Positions 11,743 to 24,514 of a DNA stretch of 64,000 nucleotides are shown one piece after another (position 1 is the stretch's first letter; the number at the start of each line of letters is the position of its first letter). Source of the stretch: Linepithema humile (Eukaryota; Arthropoda; Insecta; Hymenoptera; Formicidae); NCBI RefSeq assembly GCF_040581485.1, contig NC_090128.1, positions 15,624,001 to 15,688,000 of the forward strand, given 5' to 3'. The notes beneath the pieces were generated by a model that was not told the origin of the DNA, did not search any database, and worked only from the letters and a program-made list of their open reading frames with translations. Position numbers and translations under genes: made by a program.

Positions 11743-13989
11743 GTATAAAACTGGTGCTTAAGTTGCGTCTTTCATTTTTAAGATAATGTAGCTGTTATAC
11801 TTTTGCATATTAAAAAATATTTTTCTTTTTATACATATATAAAGATATAAAATAGAATAGGTATCGCTTTTATTTTCTCATTACATTGCAGTCGTCTTCA
11901 TTGGCCTGCCGGTAATAAAGGACAAATTTAAAAATCATGGATATAGATGTACTAGCAATTCTCGGTTACGCCCATATTTATGATAACATCTCATACATAC
12001 GTTACTACAGGCTATTGACCATAAAGACTAGCGATAAAAGTACCGAAGAATTGTAACGACCGGCGAAATTGTCGGAACAATTGACGGTGACGTCGCACAG
12101 CGCTTATGCACGGTCACTGCACGAACTGCAGTAATTGCTCACGGAGGGGAGAGAAATCAATTGTCTCTTGACATTCGCCGGCGAGTGGTCGCGCGCGCGA
12201 ATCGATGCGAGCGATCCGTTTCAGTTTGCAACGCAGATTGAAATAGATTTGCGGAGACACGCAGGGGGAGAAAGAGACAGCGCCGAGCTGCCAATAGGCG
12301 TCGCGAGGCGCGATGAATAAAAATAGGGTTAACTGTGATTTAATCAATACAGTATTTTACAGGGTGAGGCAATTTATTATATTAAAATGGTAAAAGTTAT
12401 CTCCGGTCGTTAAAACTGTCAACAGCTCAATCTATAAACAAAATACTTTGTTACAATTTGATATTTAGTCAAATCAATTATATTTAATTTCTAGTCAAAT
12501 TTTAATACGTGGTATGTTTAAAATAGTTATAAATATTTTGTCGCAATAGAAACAATTTCGTAATATGATATCTCGCACGGGCGATACATTATCGATCCGC
12601 GCGCAAACATGGCAATCTTTTTTTACTTCTGCGTTTGATTCGTCGAACCGATATCACTCCTGGCTTACATGTTTCCATGTACTGACGTAATTGGTATGCA
12701 GGCCACATGTGTGTGTATCGTAATTTCACCGCCGTGTAACGCAAAATTTTACAGCCGGTTGAAAAATCGAGATTGTACACACATTAAACACGCAGAAGTT
12801 ACGAGAGATAAGAACTTGTTCTGTTTGATGGAGATTTCACTAATATTACTGTTTTATGATTTAATCACTGAAATTCCACGCATTTCCTTATTTAAATATA
12901 CAAAAGACAATTTATACTTCTACGTGGATGGTGCGAGGAATGCGCGCAGAAACCGATCAAAGAGATGATTTGAATAGCTGTTAGAAACGTCTAAAAGCTG
13001 AAATATTGTATCTAACTCGAAACAACTTTCCCTCACGCTATTCTTTGCAAGCTTTCTAATTAGTCACTTTGAAGAGAACAAAACTTAGTTACGAAAGCCA
13101 GAATCTACGGGTAATTGTAGCAAACTGGTGCAGTAAAATTATATTTTCGACAAACTGGGTATAAAAGTTGCTGAAATTTAATGTAGTACATAATACAAAA
13201 ATGTTATTGTTAAATTAAAACATTATAATATTTTTTGATATTTCCGCAAATTTAATAATCCGGAAAAAAAATTTGCAACTTTTAATCAATGCTATATTAT
13301 ATTAATTTAGCAGCGTTATAAAGTTACAAAACAAATTTTGCAAGTTCTTATTTTTTTATAAATTTGAGAGAAAGATTATAAACAATTTCAAATGGCGTTC
13401 CGGGATCAGCAATCTTGATTGCATAGAATCGTGTTCGTTTTCCTTTATTTTAAAGGAAAAACGAGGGCAAGTCGCGAGGGATAAATGAATCAAAGGACGA
13501 CAGAGTGACCTCGGCGCAACATCTGAAAGTTTCATCAGCCGCCTCACTTATGAGCTAAAAGCAAATTTCGACATAATTCACTTCTCAAATTAGTATCGAT
13601 CGATAGCGTCACTTTCCCCGACACAATGCGACGTAATTTAACAGCCCCGGCTCGTCCAGCGATAATTATTCTCGCGCGTCTATGCCGCGTTAAAACTTTT
13701 TTAATATTTGCTATGATCAATGAGCCGCAACAATGAATCCATTTAACTTTCAGAATCAGTCTTTATTAATCAAATTTAACAAAGTTGATACAAAAATAGG
13801 ATTTATCAATATTTTCCGTTATTTATAAACACTTCTATATTCGCATTTCTCATTCTAAAACGAACTCGTCCTAAAAACTTTCAAGCATTTTCATAACTGC
13901 ATTCATTTTCCAAAATTTGCAATGCTAACAATTTGATTACATATAAATTTAATAATTTCTTAAGTTATAGTAAGATAGTTAAATATAAT
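11743..13989. other. noncoding, no gene recognised
   Basis: A GC-rich patch (about 12050-12330) has overlapping open frames on both strands with no recognisable product. A CAGGGTGAGGCAAT sequence at 12360 resembles a solitary mariner-type MITE end. Confidence 0.4.
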
Positions 13990-14860
13990 TCAAGCTAAGA
14001 ATGCAGGGAGCAAATGAGTTTATGCTAGTTGTTATTGCAAATGTATTTGACTTACAAGATAATATCAAGAAACGTTTCAGCATACAGGCTTTCCTCAAGT
14101 GTTGAGCGATATAAAATCTAAAATTCAGACACATTCTCAATTTTACAATCAAATATTAATACATAATGTACTTGATTAGGAAAAAAAACCCTCGAATACT
14201 ACCTTCTACCTAATATCTACCTAATATCTACCTTCCCCTCCTTTATCTTTCCATATTGCTCGTTATTTATGTTCCTCTACTCTATTACTCTACTCTACTA
14301 CTCGATCATTTTAACCATTGACCTAATTTATTGTATATATCTATCAATTTAGCCATAGATTGTAAATTTTGAACATGGTTTACTTAAGATCTTTGACTCT
14401 TCCATTGATTGGTTTTCTTCTTGGCACACTGAACACACATGTAGCAGAATGTATGTATGTATATAACTTCATTTTTTGCCGGTTTTTTTCAAATTCTATC
14501 TTTCATTATATTCGGTATAACTTTATTTCAGTACAAACGACTGTATTGCTGACTTAATTTCATGATTGTAAAGAATCTAACTACTATTATAACAACGCTT
14601 ATCGCTAAACATGTAACGCTCAATGATTTTGCGCTGCATCTCTTTGTCACAAAAATTGCGTGCAATTTTTTTTCCTAATTAAATATATTATGTATTTGAT
14701 TGTAAAATTAAGAACATGTCTGAATTTTAGATTTTATATTGCTCAACACTGAGGGGAAAACCTAAGGCTGAAACATTTGTTGAGATTATCTTGTAAGTCA
14801 AATACATTTGCAATAACAATCAGCATAGGCTCATTTGTTCCCCATTCTTAGTTTGATATA
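13990..14860. mobile_element. inverted-repeat unit with about 190-bp arms and a CTGAAAC box
   Basis: The left arm (about 13990-14187) matches the reverse complement of the right arm (about 14669-14860) along its length with scattered differences, around a spacer of about 480 bp. Each arm contains the shared block TTGACTTACAAGATAAT and, on the opposite strand, a GCTGAAAC box like the one in the Penelope-like tail at 9058-9068. This may be a degenerate element with inverted pseudo-LTRs, but the assignment is weak. The small open frame in the spacer (14369-14557) has no recognisable domain. Confidence 0.55.
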
Positions 14861-16409
14861 TATTATTGAAGCCTTAATATTATTAATAACTTTAATAATT
14901 TATTTAATAATTTTATTTAAATATAATTGGTTTTTTTATTTTAATGTAAAAAAATCGTCTTAAGAAAGACAACGATGCTGATAGCTTTTATGTTTATAAA
15001 ATATCCGGAACTTGGAAAGCATTTTTTTTTGTACTTTTTCAATATGAGCAAAAAAAGTTGTTGCAAAGCTACTCATGTTTAGGGAGTTATGTTCCATTGA
15101 GCTGTTGATGATACACGAGCGGTGATCAGGGTGGCCACGGGACAATCGGAAAAATCGGGTGGAAGAATCGGCCGGTTCCCGGTTCCAGTGTACTCCGGTT
15201 TCTTTTTCACTGGTGTAGCATATGAGGCTATAAGAATAGATGGAAAATATGGGCGAGACAAAGAGAGGATGATAAAGGGCACCACGCCTGGCGACAAGAG
15301 AGTGGGAGAAGGAGGGACAACAAAAGCTCGAGAGAGAGAGATAGGGAGAGGGCGAGTCGGTATCGCTCGATAACGCTTCTGCTCCGCCATCATCCCTCTT
15401 GCCTGTCTCCTTGTTCTTATTCTCTCGTGTCTCTCCATTTACGATGCATCTTTTTGGTTTCGAAAATTGGTACGTGTTTAAAATTGAAGACTCGGATATA
15501 AAAAGTGCAGGCAAACTCACTTTCTTTTGATGAATTTATTTTTTAGCAATAGCCGTATGCTATAAGATTAAGTGAATTAAATGAGATCGCTCACGTTAAT
15601 GGAGCAATGCGATAATTTTCCAATAATGAATTTTTATATTAAACAAAACTTTTATATTTAATAAAAACTTTAATTTATTAAAAATAGAAATTTTTATTGA
15701 ATATTATTTAGTTTAATGAAGAGAAACCACGCATCTTTTATGATGACAATTTAATATTATTAAATTGAATTTAAATTGGATAAATTGTGGAAGTTACTAC
15801 TTATTTAAATATTAATGCTTTCTAATAATCCGTGATAAAATCGTCGCCACAGTGCACTGATCACTTCATTTTATCATCAGTTCAATTTGGAAACTAATGC
15901 CGATCCATCAGCAATAATTCGGAACAATCCGATAAACCGTGACGAGAACGTATTTACTGCGCTGCGTTATTAATCGCGATGCGCGATTACACACTCGGCT
16001 TTGTCGCATTTACTCGGCGAAAGGTTGGTTACATCGAGGCAGATTTCACTGGATGCGAACGACAAAAGACCGCACGGTCGATCGATAACAACCTCGTTGA
16101 GAAGCTCACCCGGAAAGGCAACCGAGCGAGAAGAAGATCGAGACGAGGTTGTGAGCTCTTATCGATGAAAGACTTTTCTGCCAGAGCGAGTTACGATCGT
16201 CTAGCGTTCGCTTGGGCGTATCATTAAAAGTGCCCGACGGGAGATGCGTGGAGAATCTCACGGAGAATTGAAGATCTTTCAAACTCATGAATAAATATGA
16301 ACACTTATCGCTCTTTGCGTATTTTTGATTGCGATGGATAACTTAATCTTTGTCTTTGACTTTTTTAAAATTTTCGGAAACTTTTTATACGAATTTTGTA
16401 TTTTGTACT
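14861..16409. other. noncoding, with a GC-rich patch
   Basis: 15080-15450 is GC- and purine-rich and open in several frames on both strands. None shows a domain, and overlapping frames are expected from its composition. The rest is AT-rich. Confidence 0.4.
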
Positions 16410-16805
16410 CACTCAAAAAAATATTTCGCTGATGTAGTTAGATTTCTAGATATCGCAACAAGAATGTATCGCTATTTTTCGTATCTGTGAAAACATTGTT
16501 TGTCACATATAGAATTTATAGCAGTAATGTTCTAGCAATAGCTTCTGAAAAATTTAGGTACCATTGCTAAATGTTATTCATTGCATGATCTAACACGTGA
16601 TTGATCTTATATAGATAGGCGCTTTAGAGAAACTTTCTTTTTAAAGTTCACAAACAATACAGATATATATTCTGTTTCTGTCATCTAAACTGATTAAGTA
16701 ATTACATATGCAATATCACAACAGTTGCTAATCATTTATCTGTTTTAGTTAATTTTTTACACCTAGAAAATTTTAGCTATTATTGCAAGATTATTTTTTT
16801 GAGTG
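16410..16805 (+). mobile_element. 396-bp MITE family, copy 2
   Basis: This has the same ends and almost the same sequence as copy 1 at 5598-5993, in the same orientation. It is flanked by CT on both sides (16408-16409 and 16806-16807). The differences seen by eye from copy 1 are a C/T in the TATA(C/T)AGATA segment and a C/T near the right end. Confidence 0.85.
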
Positions 16806-17999
16806 CTGATAATTAAAGTTATTTAATTATATAACCGACTATTTCACGTATTTAAAACATTCTATATGCGATACGTGTAAAAGCATATTTAGAATTACGT
16901 ATCTTAATATTTTTTCACATTTTATATACCTAAATTAAACAAAACTTGTATGCAGTATTTATAATACGGATTTTATTACAATGTGCAGGATATACAAGAA
17001 TTTTATATTATTTTTCCAAAAGTAGCATTTCAATTTGTATTTGTTCGACAATTGATAAGATACCATTTTTCTTGAGCGAAGAAAATATCGAGCTCACTCG
17101 TCAAATGCAAACATCTTAAATGTCAGGCTACTCCACCGTTCGTAGTTGCTGTCAGAAATTGAGCGATTATCTCCATCCTTGTAAACTATAGCTATCTCCG
17201 GATTTAACACGTTGCCTCCCAGGATAGCAACCCTTCGGGTTTCCACCCCATCGAGCGAAATCGATCCGAATCGTCCTTGATTTCTCACGTTTCTTTTTCT
17301 ACATACACGCGCAAATCAGTAGTGTATATTCTTATGCATACATGTGTGTATACTCTATTCGCTAAAGATCAAGCACGAAAAATATCCCAAATATCAGATA
17401 TCCTAAAGGATAAATAGCACCACGGATGGGTATCCGTTATTCAATACAAGAAAATTAACCGCATGCCGCCTTTACCTCGTTTTCGAAGATGAGATTGATC
17501 TGCGAGTACAACGACCCTAAGAAAAACAAAAACCGTAATAGTGATAATACAGTTTGTGCCGTTTAAGGAATTTCCCGTCGCTAGTTAGTCGCGTATTTTT
17601 ACTCGTTCCAATTTCCAAGTTCCGTGAACGGTCAATCGCAAAATCAAATGATTATAAGTGATTATAAGTGACGGGTCATATAGTGTCAGATACCTCAGCT
17701 CTAATAAGATCAACTTCCACATTTTAATGCACTAGGAGTGCATAAAATATATGCAAACATTTAAAAACATTGTTGAAGCATAATATTGAGTTGAATAAAA
17801 AAAAATATCCACGCTTTAAAACTCACAGTTACTGGATTTATTTATACATTATGATAAATCTATTTGTTTATCTTACTTCAAAACTTTATCAATTTTAATA
17901 TTTTTAAGATATGTACAGAGAGAGGACAAAATAATGTGTGTGGAAACACTGCTTATTCCGTCACGGGCATCCATGTCGTAGTTTTCTGCAAGTCCTATT
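16806..17999. other. noncoding, no recognised features
   Basis: No splice-bounded coding segment or known element was seen. The minus-strand frame at 17094-17288 has an unremarkable peptide and no support. Confidence 0.4.
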
Positions 18000-18256
18000 A
18001 TCACCCTAAATGGTAGACTGCCAAGGACTATGAAGACATTTTGAACAATCAGGTCTATTCAATGATTCAAACATTGTTTTCTGAAGGAGATGGTATTTTC
18101 CAGAATGATAATGCTCCTATCCATATAGTTAGAAATGTCCAGTCGTGGTTTGAAAAACATGAACAGAAAGTTAAACATCTTCCCTGGCTATCAAAGTCAC
18201 CAGACCTAAATACGTATCAAATAAAGCGCAACCCAAGTATAAAATTTTGGAAATAA
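18000..18256 (+). pseudogene. Tc1-like transposase remnant
   Basis: The readable peptide includes FQNDNAPIH, which holds the second catalytic Asp of Tc1/mariner DDE transposases, and later HLPWLSKSPDLN, the classic Tc1 motif just before the third catalytic acidic residue. After PDLN the expected Glu-containing continuation is replaced by unrelated sequence, so the catalytic triad is broken. Upstream, the related peptide continues only after a frameshift (DYEDILNNQ joins at about 18030). The remnant is a decayed fragment with no identifiable terminal repeats. Confidence 0.75.
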
Positions 18257-19136
18257 CGATACGGGAAATGCAGGAAATAAAATTTTATTATAAATTATGT
18301 TTTTTTTTTTAAATTTTTTCGCGAATTTCCGAGATTTTTTCAGACGTCAAAAGTCGGTTTGTGTTATCAGATAAATTCATCACTGTACCTTCACGTCAAA
18401 ACTTGTTGGGTGCTTGCAAACCAGCAAACTCGGTTTTATATCGTTCACGAACAATTCTGTAGGAACGAGAAGAAAAATAATGCTCAATAATAAAAATACG
18501 CTGCTTTGGAAGAAACGTCATATCGGACTTTTTTTTTCAATAATAGCGAATGATTGAATAACAAATGCCAACGAGAATCACACAACTATGCCGACACGTT
18601 GTTAATGAAAGTCACAGACTACCTGTGCAGAAGGTGAATTCTCTTTCTCTCTCCCTCTCTCCCCCCCCCCCCCTTTCTGCTCGCAAGAGACGAAATCATG
18701 TGTTTCTGCGACTCTGGTGTGGTCCACTCCAAAGTGTAGCGTGCAAAAATATATTCTTTCTCGTTTGAAGAAATAAGAGTCTAATTTTTACCTTCCGCCT
18801 ATCTTGCAGAATATATCAGTATACATATGTATAGTATATTGCTCTCTTGAATGGATATATCTGTACTGACAATGAGTTTATTCACAGATCTATTTCTACA
18901 GACTGCTTTATGCCACAGTCTCGACCATTTTTTTTGTACTGCTCAAGTAGTTCGGCCGTCGTCTGAAAGTTACTATCAGATTGCGAAAATCGCGTTTTAC
19001 TGACCAACAAAACACCGTTCGCCGAAATACCGCCCACTAACACTAGTTCTAGTTCTTAATAAAACTACTAATGCTATTTTCTGATTGCTTGATTGCTTGA
19101 GTTAGCTATTGTTTACACAGCTAGTTGAACTTGTAG

Positions 19137-19168
<32 letters not shown>

Positions 19169-19169
19169 A

Positions 19170-19218
<49 letters not shown>

Positions 19219-19811
19219 CAATAAAAAAATAGAAACTTCGGAAATTCTTATATATCTTTTTTAATATTTCAGTAATTTGCTATAATAAAAGCGGGAAAAT
19301 TTTGGGATTTTAACGTATAAATTTATAAAATAATACGTTGTGTACTGCAGAAAATAGAAAAATCGTGAAAATTCTATAATTTTATAATAAATATTAAAAA
19401 ATATTTTTATATTTCTATTAATATTTGATAGATCTGCAATTTTAGAATTTTTTGTGATATTGATTCATTTAATATATCAATTTAATTAGTAATAAAATAG
19501 CCTAAAAAAAATACGCGATATATATGCATATGTATATACAATACATGCACATAAACATGAAGAAAATTCTAAGTGGTCATCATGAGACGTTATCGTTTCT
19601 CTTAATTAATGTTTGCGGATTTTCTGATAAACATTGCGATATGTTTAGCGACATGCCAGTATCTATCAGTTGCAAGATAGGCCAGCGGTTTTCATGTCGT
19701 TGGTACGTTCACTGCGTTGCGAGGGATAGGGTCGTCCCAATCGTTAATAGGATCTCGTCTTAAGAGGGGCTTCGGTTAAACTTCAAATCCTCATCTTTTT
19801 TCCTCCCTCGG
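18257..19811. repeat. noncoding with CT/C-run and GA-rich microsatellites
   Basis: It contains a CT-rich tract ending in a run of about 14 C (about 18640-18673) and an imperfect GA/GAAA purine tract of about 85 bp (19135-19219). The remainder is AT-rich. The open frame at 19524-19763 has no recognisable domain. Confidence 0.7.
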
Positions 19812-20509
19812 TAAATATGCATTTTAGGTTACACCTCACCGATTTTGTTGCCATTTAGATATGTTGTAGAGGAGATTGTTCTGAGTGATTCCGCGCAAAA
19901 ATCAAGTGGGGGACGGTATTGGTTTAGGAGATATAACAAATTAAAGTTTCACAATTTTAATGTTCTTATTTTGGTCTTATAAACTGATATTACGAACAGT
20001 AAAGTGTATATACGCTGTGTTTGTACATAAACACGGTATGTAAAGTTTTTGTTTACATTTTTTAAAGAATAGCTACATGTTCATAGATATTTTATCAACA
20101 GTCGACTTTACCTATTTCTCGCAGTTAACAGCTTTCAACATGCCGGTTATATTGCAGAGTATCTTTTTAAATATTTCTAATTTACAGAACAATTTATAGA
20201 AGCATTTTTTGATATAATGGCAAAACATTATCCGTCTTCACTATAATAAAAAGACAAATAAAATGTTTTTATACATGTAGCTCATTATTTTTCCTTATTT
20301 CTTCTCATTCTGATGAAAAATATTTATGGAATACGTTGGCGGGGGAGAGGCTCCTCTGCACCCTCACACCGCAAAAATCTAACCTAACCCAAACCAATGT
20401 CGTCTCCCATTTGATTTTTTGCGGAAAATTACTCAGAACAACCTCCAAACAACATATCTAAATGACAAATGACAAAATCGGTGAGATGTAACCTAAAATG
20501 TATATTTAT
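19812..20509. mobile_element. foldback element, arms about 115 bp
   Basis: The left arm 19812-19927 and right arm 20391-20509 are inverted complements with scattered mismatches. Shared blocks include CATTTTAGGTTACA, CTCACCGATTTTGT, CATTTAGATATGTTGT and GTTCTGAGT. The centre is about 460 bp of AT-rich DNA. No target duplication could be fixed, so the ends are approximate. It encodes no transposase. Confidence 0.65.
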
Positions 20510-23118
20510 CTTTCTCTGTTCGACCTTCTGCTCGTGTCATATCTTGATAAAATGTTTACGCAATATTTATAGCACTCTCCGATTGCGGATTGTTCGACAA
20601 TCATTATTACGTATCTAGCAATACTTAATGTGTCTGTTAAACTTCTCGTGGTATTGAATATCTTCAAATGTTTTCTTGTTGTTTGTCTATCAGTAAAATT
20701 GATAAAAGCACTCGTTATAAATTATATTTGCATTTTTACAACTAACGCTGGATGACGCGCTAAGCGTTAAATTTGTTTTTGACAAAGTTATGAATATTAA
20801 CTCATTTTGATTTTACATTTGTTCGATTTTTACGCTCTATAAAATATGTATCAAGCATTATATGTATGCATTTGACATTGTTCATTCTTTTATCATGTGT
20901 TTTATTCGCTATTTTTCGCTTAAATTTCAAATAATTGTCTTGTAAATTGTAATAAAAAATGGATTAACGTGTTTAAAGCATTTTCAAATTTATATTAATA
21001 AAATTTATATTAATAAAAAAAGAATTTTAATAAATTTAACTTTAACCATGTAAATAGATAGGTAACGATTTTTTTTAACATTTGGTAATTAATCAAGCGC
21101 AATTTATTTTAATTTGTTTATTTTAAGCAGTATTAAATTTAAAACATTGTTACTAATTTTTAACATCAAAAGTTAAGTAGATGCAACAAGTAAAATTTAA
21201 TTTTACTAAGAAAAAATCGAACCAACAAATAAATAAGACAAATAATAAAATTACAAATTACAAATATTGAGATAACAAAAAACAATAAAAGTATAACAGC
21301 TGCATTTGTAGAAACTTTTGTACATGAAAAATAATATTCGGCAGTAGTACGAATGGATTACACAGAAATTGCGGATAGTTAAAGGGGGAATGACGTCACG
21401 CATGCTAAAATGCAATTGCCCTGCCGCTGCATCTCACCCTTCATGACGTATCGCATAGCATTGATTCCACGCACACCAAATCAGGTCAACCGGTAATATT
21501 GAACGCATTGGCTTGTGCAGAAATATTCGTTTACTAGTGTTCCTCGTTACACGTGTTCACAGATTCTCGTTATAACATGATCCTCGCGTGCTATCGGAAA
21601 CATTTCGATGAGACTTTTGCACGCGTATCGATACTTTTTGCCATAAACTAATTTTTTAAATAATATTTTCTATCTCGTTTAATTATATTTTTTTTGTAAA
21701 TCTTATTATCTCATTATGTTACACTAGGATAAACTTATTAATATGCATTTAATGTTGCAATTTTTATTTAGAATTATAGTAGAAAGTTAGACGCGAAATT
21801 TTTTCGTTTATTTAACGGACTTAATTATACAGAAAAGAAAGAACGAGAACGGGCCAATAGACGTGCGTTAGGAAAAATCGGGGAGAGAAGCGCGAAAAAA
21901 GAGACTCGCGTTGTTGATAGCAACGAAAAGGGCTTGCGTCGCATCTGAAGGTGAAAAATAAAGTTTTTTAGTTTTTTATATTGTCTGTATAGCCGTTATT
22001 GCCTATAGAATAAAATTTTTATCAACATCACACTTTCGGCAAATATAGGCGTTACTACTAGAAATTAAATAAAATTATTGGCGATCTTTATGAATTTTAA
22101 AAACCAAAGTAATCATTTTTTCCTTATTTTGTTACAAGTCACTCATTGATTGGACTTTTTGTGCAACTTTTCCTTAGTTTAGAAAAGATTCATATAATGA
22201 AAAAACATTGTATAATACATATAGTAAACTTTTGCAATACTCTTTTACTTTTTTTTTTTTTTTTTTTTTTTTTAAGCATGGAAAATATGTTACCTGCGGA
22301 AATAAAGTTTTTGAATTGCAATAAAATTAAAACACTCATCGTTTCATCAACGTGACGAGGAAACGTGCGTCGTACGCACAAAAGGTTTAATCAACGAGAC
22401 AACACATTAGTATGTAGCGCACGCCTTTGTTAATTGCACCGGAAGTACAGTCGGGAATTTTTTTTCGCGGCGCGACTTTTGTCCATCCGCACGCTTATGT
22501 CGTGTCGCCGGCGTCATTAACGATGTCTAACAAGCCCAGACCAGAAAACTCCGGTGGAACAATACTACTTGAAAGTGCGTCTACGTGAGACAAAAAAGTT
22601 CATACTACAAAGACAAACGTTTCTTCATATTTCCGCCGTGTAACACAACTGTCGACGTAACGATGCATATAGAAATCAACTTTTGCGGCAAGCGCGTGCT
22701 TTTTACTAATATTCCAACATTGTTGAACAATAGTAAAGTTAAATTTGCTTATTTCAAAAAACTTTATCTCTTGCTTTAAATTTTATTAGAAGATTTAACA
22801 GATTTAACATTTATTGTCTTTAATATAGAAATAGAATAATTTTAAAACTAAAATAATAAATTTTGACATATAAAACATATTTATCAATCAGCTTTTTAAG
22901 CATTATTGTTACATTTATAATTTAAATTAATCTCAGAGTTAATCTATTAATCAGGATATAATTATTTGATCTTCTATTTCTATTCTATTAATATCAATTA
23001 AATTTGAAACAAACTAAAAACTTGAAAAAGATTTTTGACAACAGCATGATAAAGTTTTGACATTTGCCTACTTGTTTAATATATTAATAACAAAGATTAT
23101 CAATATTTTGCATTACAG
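20510..23118. other. AT-rich stretch before the first brp exon seen
   Basis: Presumably brp intron, since the exon at 23119 starts at a splice acceptor. It includes a run of 25 T (22249-22273) whose flanking open frames are artefacts. I found no exon encoding the conserved ELKS N-terminal block (SIKTFWSPELKKERALR in relatives). Confidence 0.55.
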
Positions 23119-23268
23119 AAACAAAACATATTAGTCCGTCAATTGGAAGAGGAGCTCAGAATGAGGATACGCGGGCCGAGCGTCGAGATGCAGCAACAAA
23201 TGGAAGTTTTGTACAATGAGAACGAGCATCTGACTCGCGAGATCGCCATACTTCGTGATACGATAAAG
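23119..23268 (+). CDS. brp: bruchpilot exon (N-terminal coiled coil)
   Basis: Fifty codons between the acceptor TTACAG and the strong donor AAG|GTAAGT, phase 0 at both ends. The translation KQNILVRQLEEELRMR… to …ILRDTIK matches the Brp/ELKS segment just after the region that follows the conserved N-terminal block: a charged coiled coil with heptad-spaced Leu, Ile and Met. Drosophila Brp, from memory, has a close counterpart beginning KQAMLVRQLEEELR. Reading past the donor gives a stop at 23365-23367. The exon is internal: its first codon directly follows the AG and there is no in-frame ATG before the coiled coil. Confidence 0.93.
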
Positions 23269-24118
23269 GTAAGTTGTAATGTCAACGTCCATGAATTATG
23301 GATTACTTTTCTGAGTGACAACCGATTTCAACAACATTCATGGTGTGAAATTATCTCTGTAAAATGACGATACTTTAAATCCGGTATTTTCTGCCGAGTT
23401 GAATTTTTCCGACGGAGAATTAAATTTCCGGCCGCGCGTTTATGACATTAATTTTAACGGGCGCGACTGTAAGTCGCTTTTCCGCGTTTTACGTTGAAAA
23501 TAATGCGGTCGTGAGCTCAAAATAGATTGGCGCACGCCGTCGTGAAGATTGAAATGCTTCTGGGAGAATCATGCCTTTAGCAGAAGGGGAGATCCCATTA
23601 TAATTCGGGAATAATGAAAATAAGGACCAGTGAATAAACTAAATAGAAAGGCGTCACGCCCACCATCTTTCTTTTCCTTTCCTTGTTTTATTTTTTTCTC
23701 GCCAATCGACAGTTCTGAGAGTTTTCCGATGTTTGAGAAAATGTTCGCGCGTGGCTGCCAGATAGGTATATTGGACCTCATACTATCTTCCGATCTTCCG
23801 ACATCGGATGCCTGTCACATGCCCCAACATTTCGAACGTATTCAGGGAAAATACGTCGGACTTGTCCAATATTTTGCTCGCAAATATTCCAAAAACTCTA
23901 ATATACTTTAGTACCTATACTTTGGATACGTTTACCTATTTTATGAATTTTCATGTATTTTTACGTTAATAAATTGTTATAGTAATTAATGGTTCTAGTT
24001 TTGTTTATTTTTCTTATTTATTTGATATTAATAAAATTATAATTTTATATGATAATGTAGAAATTTCACCAAATTGCTTATGATATTATTATCAATTTAT
24101 TTAAAATTTATTTGCGTA
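23269..24118 (+). other. brp: brp intron, first part
   Basis: Noncoding. The segment just after the donor (23370-23560) is GC-richer than the rest. Open frames at 23569-23911 on both strands overlap each other and show no domain. Confidence 0.5.
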
Positions 24119-24514
24119 CACTCAAAAAAATGATCTTGCAATAATAGCTAAAATTTTCTAGGTGTAAAAAATTAACTAAAATAGATAAATGATTAGCAAC
24201 TGTTGTGATATTGCATATGTAATTACTTAATCAGTTTAGATGACAGAAACAGAATATATATCTGTATTGTTTGTGAACTTTAAAAAGAAAGTTTCTCTAA
24301 AGCGCCTATCTATATAAGATCAATCACGTGTTAGATCATGCAATGAATAACATTTAGCAATGGTACTTAAATTTTTCAGAAGTTATTGCTAGAACATTAC
24401 TGCTATAAATTCTATATGTGACAAACAATGTTTTCACAGATACGAAAAATAGCGATACATTCTTGTTGCGATATCTAGAAATCTAACTACATCAGCGAAA
24501 TATTTTTTTGAGTG
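24119..24514 (-). mobile_element. 396-bp MITE family, copy 3 (inverted, in brp intron)
   Basis: The reverse complement of the 5598 and 16410 copies, about 99% alike by eye, with the same CACTCAAAAAAAT ends. It is flanked by TA on both sides (24117-24118 and 24515-24516). It sits in the intron opposite to brp orientation and does not touch a splice site. Confidence 0.85.

Noticed and set aside
14960..15520. 186-codon open frame on the - strand
   Set aside because: The region is GC- and purine-rich, open on both strands, and the peptide shows no domain or splice signals. Possible but unsupported.
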